DNA from: Mesobacillus campisalis | Lineage (GTDB): Bacteria; Bacillota; Bacilli; Bacillales; Cytobacillaceae | Reading direction: 5' to 3' | Assembly (NCBI RefSeq): GCF_000986785.1 | Contig: NZ_LAYY01000032.1 | Span: forward strand, 1 to 45,068 | Length of the DNA stretch: 45,068 nucleotides | Shown: positions 15,513 through 23,238 of the stretch, piece after piece | Layout: every line of letters begins with the position of its first letter | Numbering within the stretch: position 1 is the first letter of the stretch | The notes under the pieces: generated by a model | Told to the model about the DNA's origin: nothing | The model's database searches: none | The model's input: the letters and a program-made list of their open reading frames with translations, nothing else | Translations under genes and position numbers: made by a program

Positions 15513-17048
15513 ATGAATGATTCTAAGTTAGAAAAATCAATTTTTTGGCCGTCGTTGATCTTAATTCTCGCGGTCACCGTATTGCTTGTTATTTTTCAGG
15601 AATCAGCAGCTCCTGTGCTTTCGGGGATGCTGACTTCGATTACGTTCCAATTGGACTGGGCGTTTGAATTCCTGACGATTGGGCTATTTATCCTTTTGTT
15701 ATGGTTGATGTTTGGCCGTTATGGTCAAGTCAAACTAGGAGGAATCAACGATCAGCCCGAATTTTCCAAGCTCAGTTGGGGAGGCATGTTGTTCACAACA
15801 AGTATGGGTACCAGCATTATGTTCTGGTCCATTGTTGAACCGCTTTATTATTACACCGGTCCGGCGTTCGGAATCGAACCAAAGAGTGCCGAAGCGGCGG
15901 AGTATGCGGTAACGTACGGATTATTTCATTGGGGAATTTCAGCTTGGGCGCTTTACGCCTTGCCATCCGTTGTCATGGCATACAGCTTCCATGTGCTGAA
16001 AAATCCTTCATTGAAAATCAGTTCTGCCTGTCGAGGTGTGCTTGGAAAACACGCAGATGGCTTTCTTGGTAAAGCCATTGATATTCTAGTCATCTGGAGT
16101 ATGATTGGAGGCCTGGGAACTTCCTTGGGACTCGGAGTGCCGATGATTTCTGCTGTTCTTGGTAATTTGTTTGGACTGCAGCCATCGTTATGGTTAAACA
16201 TTGTAATTATTATTATCTGGACATTCATCTTCAGTTCCAGTGCCTACCTCGGGCTATATAAAGGAATACGAAGATTAAGTGATTTTAATGTCTACATGGC
16301 GCTGGCGCTTGTCCTGTTTGTCATTATTGTCGGTCCTACCTTGTTCATACTCTCCTATTTTACAAATAGTTTTGGATTAATGCTGGATGACTTCTTTAAG
16401 ATGAGTCTTTATACAGACCCCATCACTCAAGGCGGATTCCCGCAGGCCTGGACCGTCTTTTACTGGGCATGGTTCGCTGCGACAGCTCCATTTGCCGGAA
16501 TTTTCATTGCCCGCATTTCCAAAGGGCGTACGATTCGTGAATTGGTGTTCCATGTGCTTCTTTGGGGCTCTGTCGGCAGCTGGCTGTATTTCGGCGTGTT
16601 CGGGGGCTATGCAATGGACCTTGAATTAAGCGGTAAATTAGCGTTAACGGAAATTCAGGCTGCTACAGGTGATCCGTCTGTCATCGTTGCCGTTCTGAAT
16701 TCCTTGCCAATGCCAATGATTGTTTCGATTTTCTTTGTAATCCTGGGATTCATCTTTCTGGCCACGTCCCTTGACTCAGCAAGTTTGGTCATTGCCAGTG
16801 TCGCGACGAAAAAACTTGACTCGGAAGGACAGCCGGCTCGCTGGCACCGTTTTCTATGGGGTGTGCTTCTGTCAGCACTGGCGATCAGTCTAACCATGAC
16901 AGGCGGACTTGATGTGGTTCAAACCTCTTCCGTTCTCGTCTCTGTGCCTGTTTTAGTGATGTATATTTTAATGGCGGTTTCGTTGGTGAAATGGCTTAAG
17001 AAAAATGAAGAGATTCATATTTATGTAAACAAGCAAAATCAAAAGTAA
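15513..17048 (+). CDS. BCCT family transporter
   Basis: A 511-residue, 12-helix betaine/choline/carnitine-type transporter importing a quaternary-ammonium compound. Seen: SWGGMLFTTSMGTSIMFWSI then VEPLYYY in TM3; GLFHWGISAWALYALPS in TM4, which keeps the Trp, Trp and Tyr of the first aromatic box; and the signature WTVFYWAWFAATAPFAG then IFIARISKGRTIREL in TM8. In BetP-like members the last part reads W-W-x-x-W; here the second and third Trp are Phe and Thr. The TM3 glycine motif (G-M-G-I-G) is S-M-G-T-S. Substrate and ion coupling may therefore differ from glycine betaine/Na+. The start ATG 15513 is 13 bases after GGGAGG. The gene leads an operon with TetR and an S15 hydrolase. Confidence 0.9.
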   Translation: MNDSKLEKSIFWPSLILILAVTVLLVIFQESAAPVLSGMLTSITFQLDWAFEFLTIGLFILLLWLMFGRYGQVKLGGINDQPEFSKLSWGGMLFTTSMGTSIMFWSIVEPLYYYTGPAFGIEPKSAEAAEYAVTYGLFHWGISAWALYALPSVVMAYSFHVLKNPSLKISSACRGVLGKHADGFLGKAIDILVIWSMIGGLGTSLGLGVPMISAVLGNLFGLQPSLWLNIVIIIIWTFIFSSSAYLGLYKGIRRLSDFNVYMALALVLFVIIVGPTLFILSYFTNSFGLMLDDFFKMSLYTDPITQGGFPQAWTVFYWAWFAATAPFAGIFIARISKGRTIRELVFHVLLWGSVGSWLYFGVFGGYAMDLELSGKLALTEIQAATGDPSVIVAVLNSLPMPMIVSIFFVILGFIFLATSLDSASLVIASVATKKLDSEGQPARWHRFLWGVLLSALAISLTMTGGLDVVQTSSVLVSVPVLVMYILMAVSLVKWLKKNEEIHIYVNKQNQK

Positions 17049-17064
17049 ATGGAGGACGCGATAA

Positions 17065-17757
17065 ATGAGTAAAGAGAGAAAAGAGCTTCAGCGTGCGCGC
17101 ATGTTTCGGTACTTTCTTGATGCGGCGACCGATGTCATTGAAGAAGACGGCATTGAACATATGACGATTCGCAAGATTGCTGACCGCGCTGGGTTTACTG
17201 CATCGACAGCGTACAACTATTTTAAGGATCTTTCTCACTTGAAATTTTTTGCGGCCATGCGATTTACGTCTGAATATGTAAAAGAACTGCCATCTTATAT
17301 GGATTTAGGTACGAACATAGTAGATAAATGGCTGTACTCCTGGGAATGCTTCTGCAAGCATTCCTTTGAGGAGCCGGAGATCTATTCCGTCATCTTCATG
17401 GACAACCTGGGGTCTTCCCCGCAACAGCTGTTTGATGACTATTATGCACTGCATACTCATGATTTAACGGGTGTGCCGGAAGAACTCCATGCGATCCTGA
17501 TCGAATACGATTTCTCCAAACGCAGTGCGCTTTACATTCAGGATGCGGTTACGGAAGGTTATATAAAAAAAGAAAATGTCCCATTGATTGCGGACATCAC
17601 CCTAATGGTCTGGAAAGGCATGATGAATACGTATATGAACAGGCGGCGCGGCTATTCAAAGGAAGAAGCCATCAAACGGACTCTGGAACTCGTCGCCGAA
17701 TGCGTCATAAGCGTTGTCGAACCTGAACGGCGCAGCGAGATTACATTCCGGCCATAA
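17065..17757 (+). CDS. TetR/AcrR family transcriptional regulator
   Basis: A 230-residue TetR protein. The helix-turn-helix is DAATDVIEEDGIEHMTIRKI then ADRAGFTASTAYNYFKDLSH; the remaining 160 residues are the helical ligand-binding and dimer domain, rich in aromatics (WLYSWECFCKHSFEEPEIY; LMVWKGMMNTYMNRR), as expected for a pocket for a bulky or cationic ligand. Sixteen bases separate it from the BCCT stop; ATG 17065 follows ATGGAGGACGCGATAA. It probably binds the triple palindrome at 15425-15470 and so controls its own operon, released by the transported compound or its breakdown product. That regulatory link is inference. Confidence 0.88.
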   Translation: MSKERKELQRARMFRYFLDAATDVIEEDGIEHMTIRKIADRAGFTASTAYNYFKDLSHLKFFAAMRFTSEYVKELPSYMDLGTNIVDKWLYSWECFCKHSFEEPEIYSVIFMDNLGSSPQQLFDDYYALHTHDLTGVPEELHAILIEYDFSKRSALYIQDAVTEGYIKKENVPLIADITLMVWKGMMNTYMNRRRGYSKEEAIKRTLELVAECVISVVEPERRSEITFRP

Positions 17758-17777
17758 CATCATGAGTAAATGAAAGG

Positions 17778-19838
17778 ATGAAAAAATTGGTTTTTAATAT
17801 AAAAGATTCAGGAAAACGCCGAATCAAAACAGAATTCCCACGAGAATTGAAAAAGCTGGAGAACATCTGGATTCCAATGTCTGATGGAGCAAAACTGGCG
17901 GCGCACATCTGGCTGCCGGTCGACGCCGAGGTGAATCCCGTTCCGGCGATCCTGGAATATCTGCCCTACCGCAAAAATGACTTTACCGCGATTCGCGACT
18001 CGGTCCGCCACCCGTACTTTGCGGGTCACGGCTATGCCAGCATCAGAGTCGATATTCGCGGTGCCGGGGATTCGGACGGAATTTTACTGGATGAGTATTT
18101 AAAACAAGAGCAGGACGACGCGCTCGACGTCTTAAGCTGGATTGCCAGACAGCCGTGGAGCACCGGTGGGGTCGGGATGATTGGCAAGTCATGGGGCGGC
18201 TTCAATGGGCTGCAAGTGGCAGCAAGGAATCACCCTGCCCTGAAAACGATCATCACCCTTTGTTCAACTGATGACCGTTATGCGGATGACGTCCATTACC
18301 GCGGCGGCAATCTGCTTGCTTCCGACATGCTGTGGTGGGCCTCGACGATGTTCGCCTACAATGCCCGGCCGCAGGATCCTGCTGTTGTCGGAGACAGCTG
18401 GCGGGAGAACTGGCTTGACCGCCTGGAGAACACTCCCCCATTTGTCGAGGAATGGGTCCGCCACCAGCGACGGGATGAGTATTGGAAGCATGGTTCCATC
18501 TGCGAAGATTACAGTGACATCCAGATTCCCGTATTTGCGGTCGGAGGCTGGCAGGACGGCTATACCGATTCAATATTCCGCCTGTTGGAGTATCTTCCCA
18601 AAGAGAGCAAAGGGCTCATCGGTCCTTGGGCGCACGAATACCCTGAAGTGGCCACTCCTGAACCGGCAATTGGGTTTTTACAGGAAGCATTGCGCTGGTA
18701 TGATCATTGGCTGAAAGGAATAGACACCGGCATCATGGATGAGCCGAAGCTGATTTCCTATATCCAGGAAAGTGAACGTCCTGCCGTAACGTATGAGGAG
18801 CGTCCAGGTAAATGGGTCGCCGATCCTTCCTGGCCTTCCCCATATGTGAACAGCGAGAACTGGTATCCTGCAAAAGGATCTATTTCTAAGGAAGTACCTC
18901 AAGGGGATGACATTTTGGTCCCAAGTGTCCAGGAGCATGGTCTTTACTATGGCGTTTTCTGCCCATTCGGCCAGCCAGGCGACTTGCCGGCAGATCAGCG
19001 GCTTGAGAATGGAAAAGCCGTCGTATTCACCTCTGCTCCTTTAACAGAAAAGCTTGAGCTGCTTGGACACCCTATTTTTCATGCTGAACTGGCAGCAAAT
19101 CAGGAAGATGCTTTGATTACCGTGAGACTTATGGACAAGGCACCGACCGGGGAATCGACGCTGATCAGCTATGGCATGCTGAACCTTACGCACCGGAACT
19201 CTCATGAGCATCCGGAAAAACTGGAGCCTGGCCGGAAATACAAGGTTGAAGTGAAACTGGATTCGCTGGGACAGGAAATTCCTGCTGGTCATCAGCTGGA
19301 AATAGCCGTTTCGCCAACCTATTGGCCGTCGGCGTGGCCATCACCAAAACCAGTTGATTTGACGCTTTATTTTGGTGAAGCTACATTTATGGAACTGCCT
19401 GTCCGCACTCCTCACGAAGAGGACCAGGATTGGGGCCATTTTGATGCACCCGAAACAGCACAAGTAATGGAACGTGAAATTCTCCGTAAAGAAGAGCGCA
19501 CTCGTGAAATCAGCTATAATCCAATTGAGGGTGTGTGGACGATCGCCGATTTTTCGGATGAAGGCGAACGGCGCTTGCCTTCCAATGGCATCCGGCACGG
19601 CAGTAAAAACAAAAACACATGGAGCATCAAGGAAAACGATCCCCTATCCGCCTATAATCGATGTGAATGGGAATTGACCCTTGGCCGTGATGACTGGAAC
19701 ATCACCCTTGAAACAGACAGCGAAATGTGGAGCGATGAAACAAAGTTCTACCTCGTGAACAAGCTGACGGCTTACGAGGGAGAGAAAAAAGTGTTCCATA
19801 AGACCTGGAAAGCGGGGATTGACAGGGATCATGTATAA
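17778..19838 (+). CDS. CocE/NonD family hydrolase (X-Pro dipeptidyl-peptidase S15 type)
   Basis: A 686-residue serine hydrolase with alpha/beta core (about residues 25-310), cap helices (about 160-250), and the C-terminal jelly-roll PepX_C domain (about 330-570) plus an extra C-terminal segment of about 100 residues. Catalytic triad as read: Ser138 in GMIGKSWGGF, Asp260 in GGWQDGYTD and His286 in GPWAHEYPE. Oxyanion region: LEYLPYRKND. The family includes cocaine esterase, amino-acid-ester hydrolases and X-Pro peptidases; no signal peptide, so it acts in the cytoplasm. Start: ATG 17778 abuts AAAGG, so TTG 17787 (eight bases from AAAGG) may be the true start. Twenty bases after tetR; probably cleaves an ester or amide imported by the BCCT protein. 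Confidence 0.88.
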   Translation: MKKLVFNIKDSGKRRIKTEFPRELKKLENIWIPMSDGAKLAAHIWLPVDAEVNPVPAILEYLPYRKNDFTAIRDSVRHPYFAGHGYASIRVDIRGAGDSDGILLDEYLKQEQDDALDVLSWIARQPWSTGGVGMIGKSWGGFNGLQVAARNHPALKTIITLCSTDDRYADDVHYRGGNLLASDMLWWASTMFAYNARPQDPAVVGDSWRENWLDRLENTPPFVEEWVRHQRRDEYWKHGSICEDYSDIQIPVFAVGGWQDGYTDSIFRLLEYLPKESKGLIGPWAHEYPEVATPEPAIGFLQEALRWYDHWLKGIDTGIMDEPKLISYIQESERPAVTYEERPGKWVADPSWPSPYVNSENWYPAKGSISKEVPQGDDILVPSVQEHGLYYGVFCPFGQPGDLPADQRLENGKAVVFTSAPLTEKLELLGHPIFHAELAANQEDALITVRLMDKAPTGESTLISYGMLNLTHRNSHEHPEKLEPGRKYKVEVKLDSLGQEIPAGHQLEIAVSPTYWPSAWPSPKPVDLTLYFGEATFMELPVRTPHEEDQDWGHFDAPETAQVMEREILRKEERTREISYNPIEGVWTIADFSDEGERRLPSNGIRHGSKNKNTWSIKENDPLSAYNRCEWELTLGRDDWNITLETDSEMWSDETKFYLVNKLTAYEGEKKVFHKTWKAGIDRDHV

Positions 19839-19925
19839 AGACCACCTCCTCCTCCACTTCGGGGCAAATAGACCGTTCTCTTGAAAGACGGTTCTCTGAG
19901 GACAACCGAATGTTTTACGCCGAAA

Positions 19926-19975
19926 AAGGCCCGATTAGCGGATAAATGCTAGTCGGGCCTTACTCTTTTTTATGG
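19926..19975 (+). terminator. terminator of the BCCT-TetR-hydrolase operon
   Basis: GGCCCGATTAGC and GCTAGTCGGGCC form a 12-bp stem with an 8-base loop, followed by TTACTCTTTTTT. Just before it, 19869-19893 holds two partial copies (ACCGTTCTC, ACGGTTCTC) of the repeat core seen at 777 and 7403. Confidence 0.8.
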
Positions 19976-20041
19976 AAGGGATTCTCCTTGTTAGTTAATG
20001 GTGACATTCCTTTTCAATAGCTATGCGTTAGCCATTATCAT

Positions 20042-20779
20042 TTATTGCAACACTTTTAATTCTTGATAGATTTCCTTTTTCCACTTTAAAAACTCTTCCG
20101 TTAACAGAATGTCCTCTTCCCGCGGCCGTGGAAAGGGAATTTTAAATTCTCGCTTCAAAGTCGCAGGATTACTTGAAAGGACGATAATTCGGTCCGAAAG
20201 GAAGATAGCCTCTTCAATACTATGCGTTATAAATAGTACAGAACGACGGTTTTGTCCCCAAATAGCCAAAAGCCATTTTTGCATTTCCAGCCGGGTAAGC
20301 TCGTCAAGAGCCGAAAAAGGCTCATCAAGACAAATGAACGATTGCGGACTGAGCAAACTGCGCACAAAGGCAACCCGCTGGCGCATTCCACCGGACAGCT
20401 GATGCGGATATGCATTCTCATATCCTCCCAACCCTGCTTTTTCAAGCATGACCCGCGCTTCTTGTTCATCCGGCTTGCCAAACAGCTCACTGCCCAGCAT
20501 GATATTTTTTAAAACCGTCCGCCATGGAAATAAGGACGGACTCTGTGGCGTATAGCTAATCGACCCTCGTTTACCTGTGATTTTTTTTCCATCCAAATAA
20601 AAATCTCCGGAGTCTGGTTCATACAGGCCGCCAATTAAGTGGAATAATGTACTTTTTCCGCTTCCGGATGGACCTAGCAAGGAGACAAACTCCCCGTCCT
20701 CCACCGTAAAGGAGATGTCATCCAGCACCGTTTTTTTATGAAAGGACTTTCTGATGTTCTCTACAATAAGCTGGCTCAT
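20042..20779 (-). CDS. thiZ: ABC transporter ATP-binding protein (ThiZ-like)
   Basis: Energises import of a thiamine precursor. 245 residues with Walker A GPSGSGKSTLFHLIGG, Q-loop YTPQSPSLFPWRT, signature LSGGMRQRVAF, Walker B SFICLDEPFSALDE and switch His in LFITHSIEEAIFL. This SsuB/TauB/ThiZ-type ATPase goes with the adjacent permease, whose stop overlaps its ATG by four bases (ATGA at 20776-20779), which decides the start; the frame is open 61 codons upstream but that part lies inside the permease gene. Symbol rests on the TPP riboswitch and on the MTH1187 and NMT1-type partners in the same operon. Confidence 0.85.
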   Translation of the reverse strand: MSQLIVENIRKSFHKKTVLDDISFTVEDGEFVSLLGPSGSGKSTLFHLIGGLYEPDSGDFYLDGKKITGKRGSISYTPQSPSLFPWRTVLKNIMLGSELFGKPDEQEARVMLEKAGLGGYENAYPHQLSGGMRQRVAFVRSLLSPQSFICLDEPFSALDELTRLEMQKWLLAIWGQNRRSVLFITHSIEEAIFLSDRIIVLSSNPATLKREFKIPFPRPREEDILLTEEFLKWKKEIYQELKVLQ

Positions 20780-21546
20780 TTGCTGTTTCCCTCTCCTTTC
20801 GGCCGCCACTTGATGAACAGTTTTTCTAAGCTGATAATGACCAGGAAAAACAACATACATAAAATCATAATCATAAAAATGGCTACAAAAACGCGATCTG
20901 TTCGAAATGAAGAAGATGCGAGTGTCATATAAACACCGATTCCCCGATTCGCACCAAGCCACTCCGAAATGACCGCCCCCATCACACTGTATGTTGCTGA
21001 TATCTTCAATCCGGAAAACAGTGAAGGCAATGCGTGCGGAAGTTCAAGTTTTAAAAAAATCTGCCCTTTTGATGCTCCGGCCATTTTCATATAGTGGATG
21101 AGCTCCTGGCTAGTCTGCCTGAAGCCGTCCACCGCCGATACGGCAATTGGGAAAAAACAGACGAGTGTGATGACGATAATTTTCGGCATCATCCCGAACC
21201 CAAACCAAATCACAAGCAATGGGGCGAGTACGATGATAGGAATATTTTGGGATAAGATCATTAAAGGATAAAAGGCTTCCCTCACTCGAGGCATCAGGTG
21301 CAATGCAATCGCCACCATCAATCCAACTATACAACCAATGCTAAATCCAATCACCGTTAACTGAATCGTTGACCAGATATGATGGTGATAATTTGGCCAG
21401 CCGGCAACACCTTCCTGCCAAATTTCCGATGGAGCAGGCAGCAGCCATGAAGGGATTTCAAAGAAAGTGCTCGATAGTTCCCAAATGATGAATAAAAGGA
21501 TGATGACCAAGAGCGGCCGCCATCCTGCTTTGATTACCTTATGCAT
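20776..21546 (-). CDS. thiX: ABC transporter permease (ThiX-like)
   Basis: A 256-residue inner-membrane permease with about six helices. The BPD_transp_1 EAA loop is HYMKMAGASKGQIFLKLELP followed by HALPSLFSGLKISATYSVMG, where the ATPase docks. N-terminal SWLLPAPSEIWQEG is characteristic of the SsuC/TauC/ThiX group. ATG 21546 overlaps the stop of the upstream MTH1187 gene by one base (shared A of TAATG), so the genes are translationally coupled. With 20042-20779 and 21848-22861 it completes the importer, probably for hydroxymethylpyrimidine or a related thiamine fragment. Confidence 0.86.
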   Translation of the reverse strand: MHKVIKAGWRPLLVIILLFIIWELSSTFFEIPSWLLPAPSEIWQEGVAGWPNYHHHIWSTIQLTVIGFSIGCIVGLMVAIALHLMPRVREAFYPLMILSQNIPIIVLAPLLVIWFGFGMMPKIIVITLVCFFPIAVSAVDGFRQTSQELIHYMKMAGASKGQIFLKLELPHALPSLFSGLKISATYSVMGAVISEWLGANRGIGVYMTLASSSFRTDRVFVAIFMIMILCMLFFLVIISLEKLFIKWRPKGEGNSK

Positions 21547-21836
21547 TAACGATATTTCTCCGTCAATTTATCCATTGAGGCACCGCTCGGATTGTAAAGC
21601 ACCTTTATTTGGGAGATGATGCTGGGGCTACCCAGTTCCACCATCTTTTCATTCATCTTTTCAACGATCGCAAACAGCTCTGACAGCTCCCCTTCCATCG
21701 TCGTTTCCAGTGGATGAACTTCATACTTTACACCAGCTTCCTCAATTACACCAATGGCTGCATCCACGAATGGTATCACATCTTCGCCATTTTTAGTCTT
21801 CGGGATAATTTGTATACTTAGTAAGGAATTTGCCAT
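21546..21836 (-). CDS. thiamine-binding protein (MTH1187/YkoF-like, DUF77)
   Basis: A 96-residue protein of the MTH1187 family: SLLSIQIIPKTKNGEDVIPF, then VDAAIGVIEEAGVKYEVHPL, ETTMEGELSELFAIVEKMNE, and IISQIKVLYNPSG. The ferredoxin-like fold is known to bind thiamine or its pyrimidine moiety in the cytoplasm, related to the YkoF protein of B. subtilis. ATG 21836 follows AGAGGTGTATGAC and is chosen over a three-codon longer start. It lies between the substrate-binding lipoprotein and the permease in the TPP-riboswitch operon; a role as a cytosolic acceptor or sensor for the imported compound is inferred. Confidence 0.85.
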   Translation of the reverse strand: MANSLLSIQIIPKTKNGEDVIPFVDAAIGVIEEAGVKYEVHPLETTMEGELSELFAIVEKMNEKMVELGSPSIISQIKVLYNPSGASMDKLTEKYR

Positions 21837-21847
21837 GTCATACACCT

Positions 21848-22861
21848 CTATTGTGGTAAAAATTCATTAGTAAATGCTTTTTCTGCGTCTAATTCTTCTT
21901 CTAACAAACCATTTTCATACATCCAGCCAGCGTAATTTTCCCAAACTTCCTGTTTTTGAATCCCCCATTGTTCTGCGTCATCCTGGTATTTTGGAGATAA
22001 CCACTCCTGACTTGCTTTAACTAGCTCCGCGTCGAGATCCGGCACCGCTTCAATGAGGATATCAGCTGCATGTGCTGGATTATCAATGGCATATTCATAC
22101 CCTTGGCTGACAGCAGCCATGAACGATTTAATCGTTTCAGGGTCATTGGCAATCTTCTTTTCATTTGTAATGATGACTGGTGTATAATAATCCAGCTTCT
22201 TGGAATAATCGGTCAAATAAAGCATATCCAATTCCATGTCGCGCAGTTCTGCTTCAACACCTGTCCAGCCATAGTAAATCCATGCAAAGTCTATGTCGCC
22301 GCGTTCAACGGCTGTAAAGTAATCAGAGTTCCCCATGTTGATCGTCTCAACTTTGCTGACATCGGCATCTTCCTGGTTCATTAGAGAATCAATGACAGCC
22401 TCTTCAACTGGTGCACCCCAGCCGCCGTATGTCTTCCCTTCAAAGTCAGCAGGTGATTGGATCCCGCGGTCTGCCGGCGCAGCAAATCCGGAAGTATTGT
22501 GTTGAATCACGGCTCCAATCGAAACAATCGGAATATCCTGTACTCTCGCTTCCGTAATACTTTCTTGGGCACTAATCCCAAAATCAGCTTGTCCGGAGGC
22601 AACAAGCTGGTCAGCTCCTGCTTCTCCCGGCATTAGAATTTCGACATCCAAGCCTTGTTCTTCAAAAAAGCCTTGTTTCTGTGCGACGTATAAACCAGTG
22701 TGGTTCGTATTTGGTGTCCAGTCCAATACAATGGATACCGGTTTTAATCCTTCTGTCTCTTCTCCATTTTCAGACGGTTTCGCATCCTCATTGTCTGAAT
22801 TGCATCCTGCTAAGGCTGTGATAAATACAACTGCAAGGAATGCCAATAGGTTTTTTTTCAC
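21848..22861 (-). CDS. thiY: ABC transporter substrate-binding lipoprotein (ThiY-like, NMT1/THI5 family)
   Basis: A 337-residue lipoprotein that captures the thiamine precursor outside the cell. Signal peptide MKKNLLAFLAVVFITALAGC with lipobox L-A-G-C at residues 17-20, then an acidic linker. NMT1 features: VSIVLDWTPNTNHTGLYVAQ, KQGFFEEQGLDVEILMPGEA, QADFGISAQESITEARVQ, FAWIYYGWTGVEAE and NGLLEEELDAEKAFTNEFLP. The start is GTG 22861 with GAGGAGGGGTTCAACA before it. First gene after the TPP riboswitch; 11 bases before the MTH1187 gene. Confidence 0.88.
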   Translation of the reverse strand: MKKNLLAFLAVVFITALAGCNSDNEDAKPSENGEETEGLKPVSIVLDWTPNTNHTGLYVAQKQGFFEEQGLDVEILMPGEAGADQLVASGQADFGISAQESITEARVQDIPIVSIGAVIQHNTSGFAAPADRGIQSPADFEGKTYGGWGAPVEEAVIDSLMNQEDADVSKVETINMGNSDYFTAVERGDIDFAWIYYGWTGVEAELRDMELDMLYLTDYSKKLDYYTPVIITNEKKIANDPETIKSFMAAVSQGYEYAIDNPAHAADILIEAVPDLDAELVKASQEWLSPKYQDDAEQWGIQKQEVWENYAGWMYENGLLEEELDAEKAFTNEFLPQ

Positions 22862-22964
22862 TGTTGAACCCCTCCTCGATATGGTATTAGATTTTTAGCA
22901 ATTATGGTCGGGAAGATTTAGGAACCTAACATGATTCAGGAAATTCTCCGTTGATCTAAATAAA

Positions 22965-22996
22965 AATGCGCCCCAGGAATATACCTAGGGCGCATA
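22965..22996 (-). terminator. TPP riboswitch expression-platform terminator
   Basis: ATGCGCCCTAGG and CCTGGGGCGCAT form the stem, followed by TTTTTATTT, between the TPP aptamer and thiY. Ligand-bound RNA would terminate here. Confidence 0.85.
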
Positions 22997-23022
22997 TTAT
23001 CAACTTCTATTGCTTGAAATAT

Positions 23023-23108
23023 GTTCCCTTCGCTGGTATTAGCCAGATCAGGTTCCAAGGGTCAGCATCTTACAGACGCAATCTCAACCAGTAACACTGG
23101 TCCCCCCA
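23023..23108 (-). ncRNA. TPP riboswitch (THI element)
   Basis: On the minus strand the aptamer shows GGGGGGACC at P1, ACTGGTTGAGATTGCG (T-G-A-G-A pyrimidine-sensing loop), ATGCTGACCC, and the strictly conserved ACCTGATCTGGCTAATACCA then GCGAAGGGAA. Position and orientation place it before the thiY-MTH1187-thiX-thiZ operon. High thiamine pyrophosphate should switch the operon off through the terminator at 22965-22996. Confidence 0.95.
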
Positions 23109-23178
23109 CACTTAAATTGCTATTTAATTAATCTAGTATTTACAATGACATAAACGGTAAGTTTTATCAAGCATAAAT

Positions 23179-23214
23179 ATGGATGCAGACATGTAGAAGC
23201 CTGTCTGCATCCAT
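23179..23214 (-). terminator. hairpin after the beta-glucuronidase gene
   Basis: ATGGATGCAGACA pairs with TGTCTGCATCCAT across an 8-10 base loop; the minus-strand tail ATTTATG is only weakly T-rich, so termination may be inefficient. Confidence 0.6.
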
Positions 23215-23238
23215 TTGACAAATTTTAAATTGTTAAAA

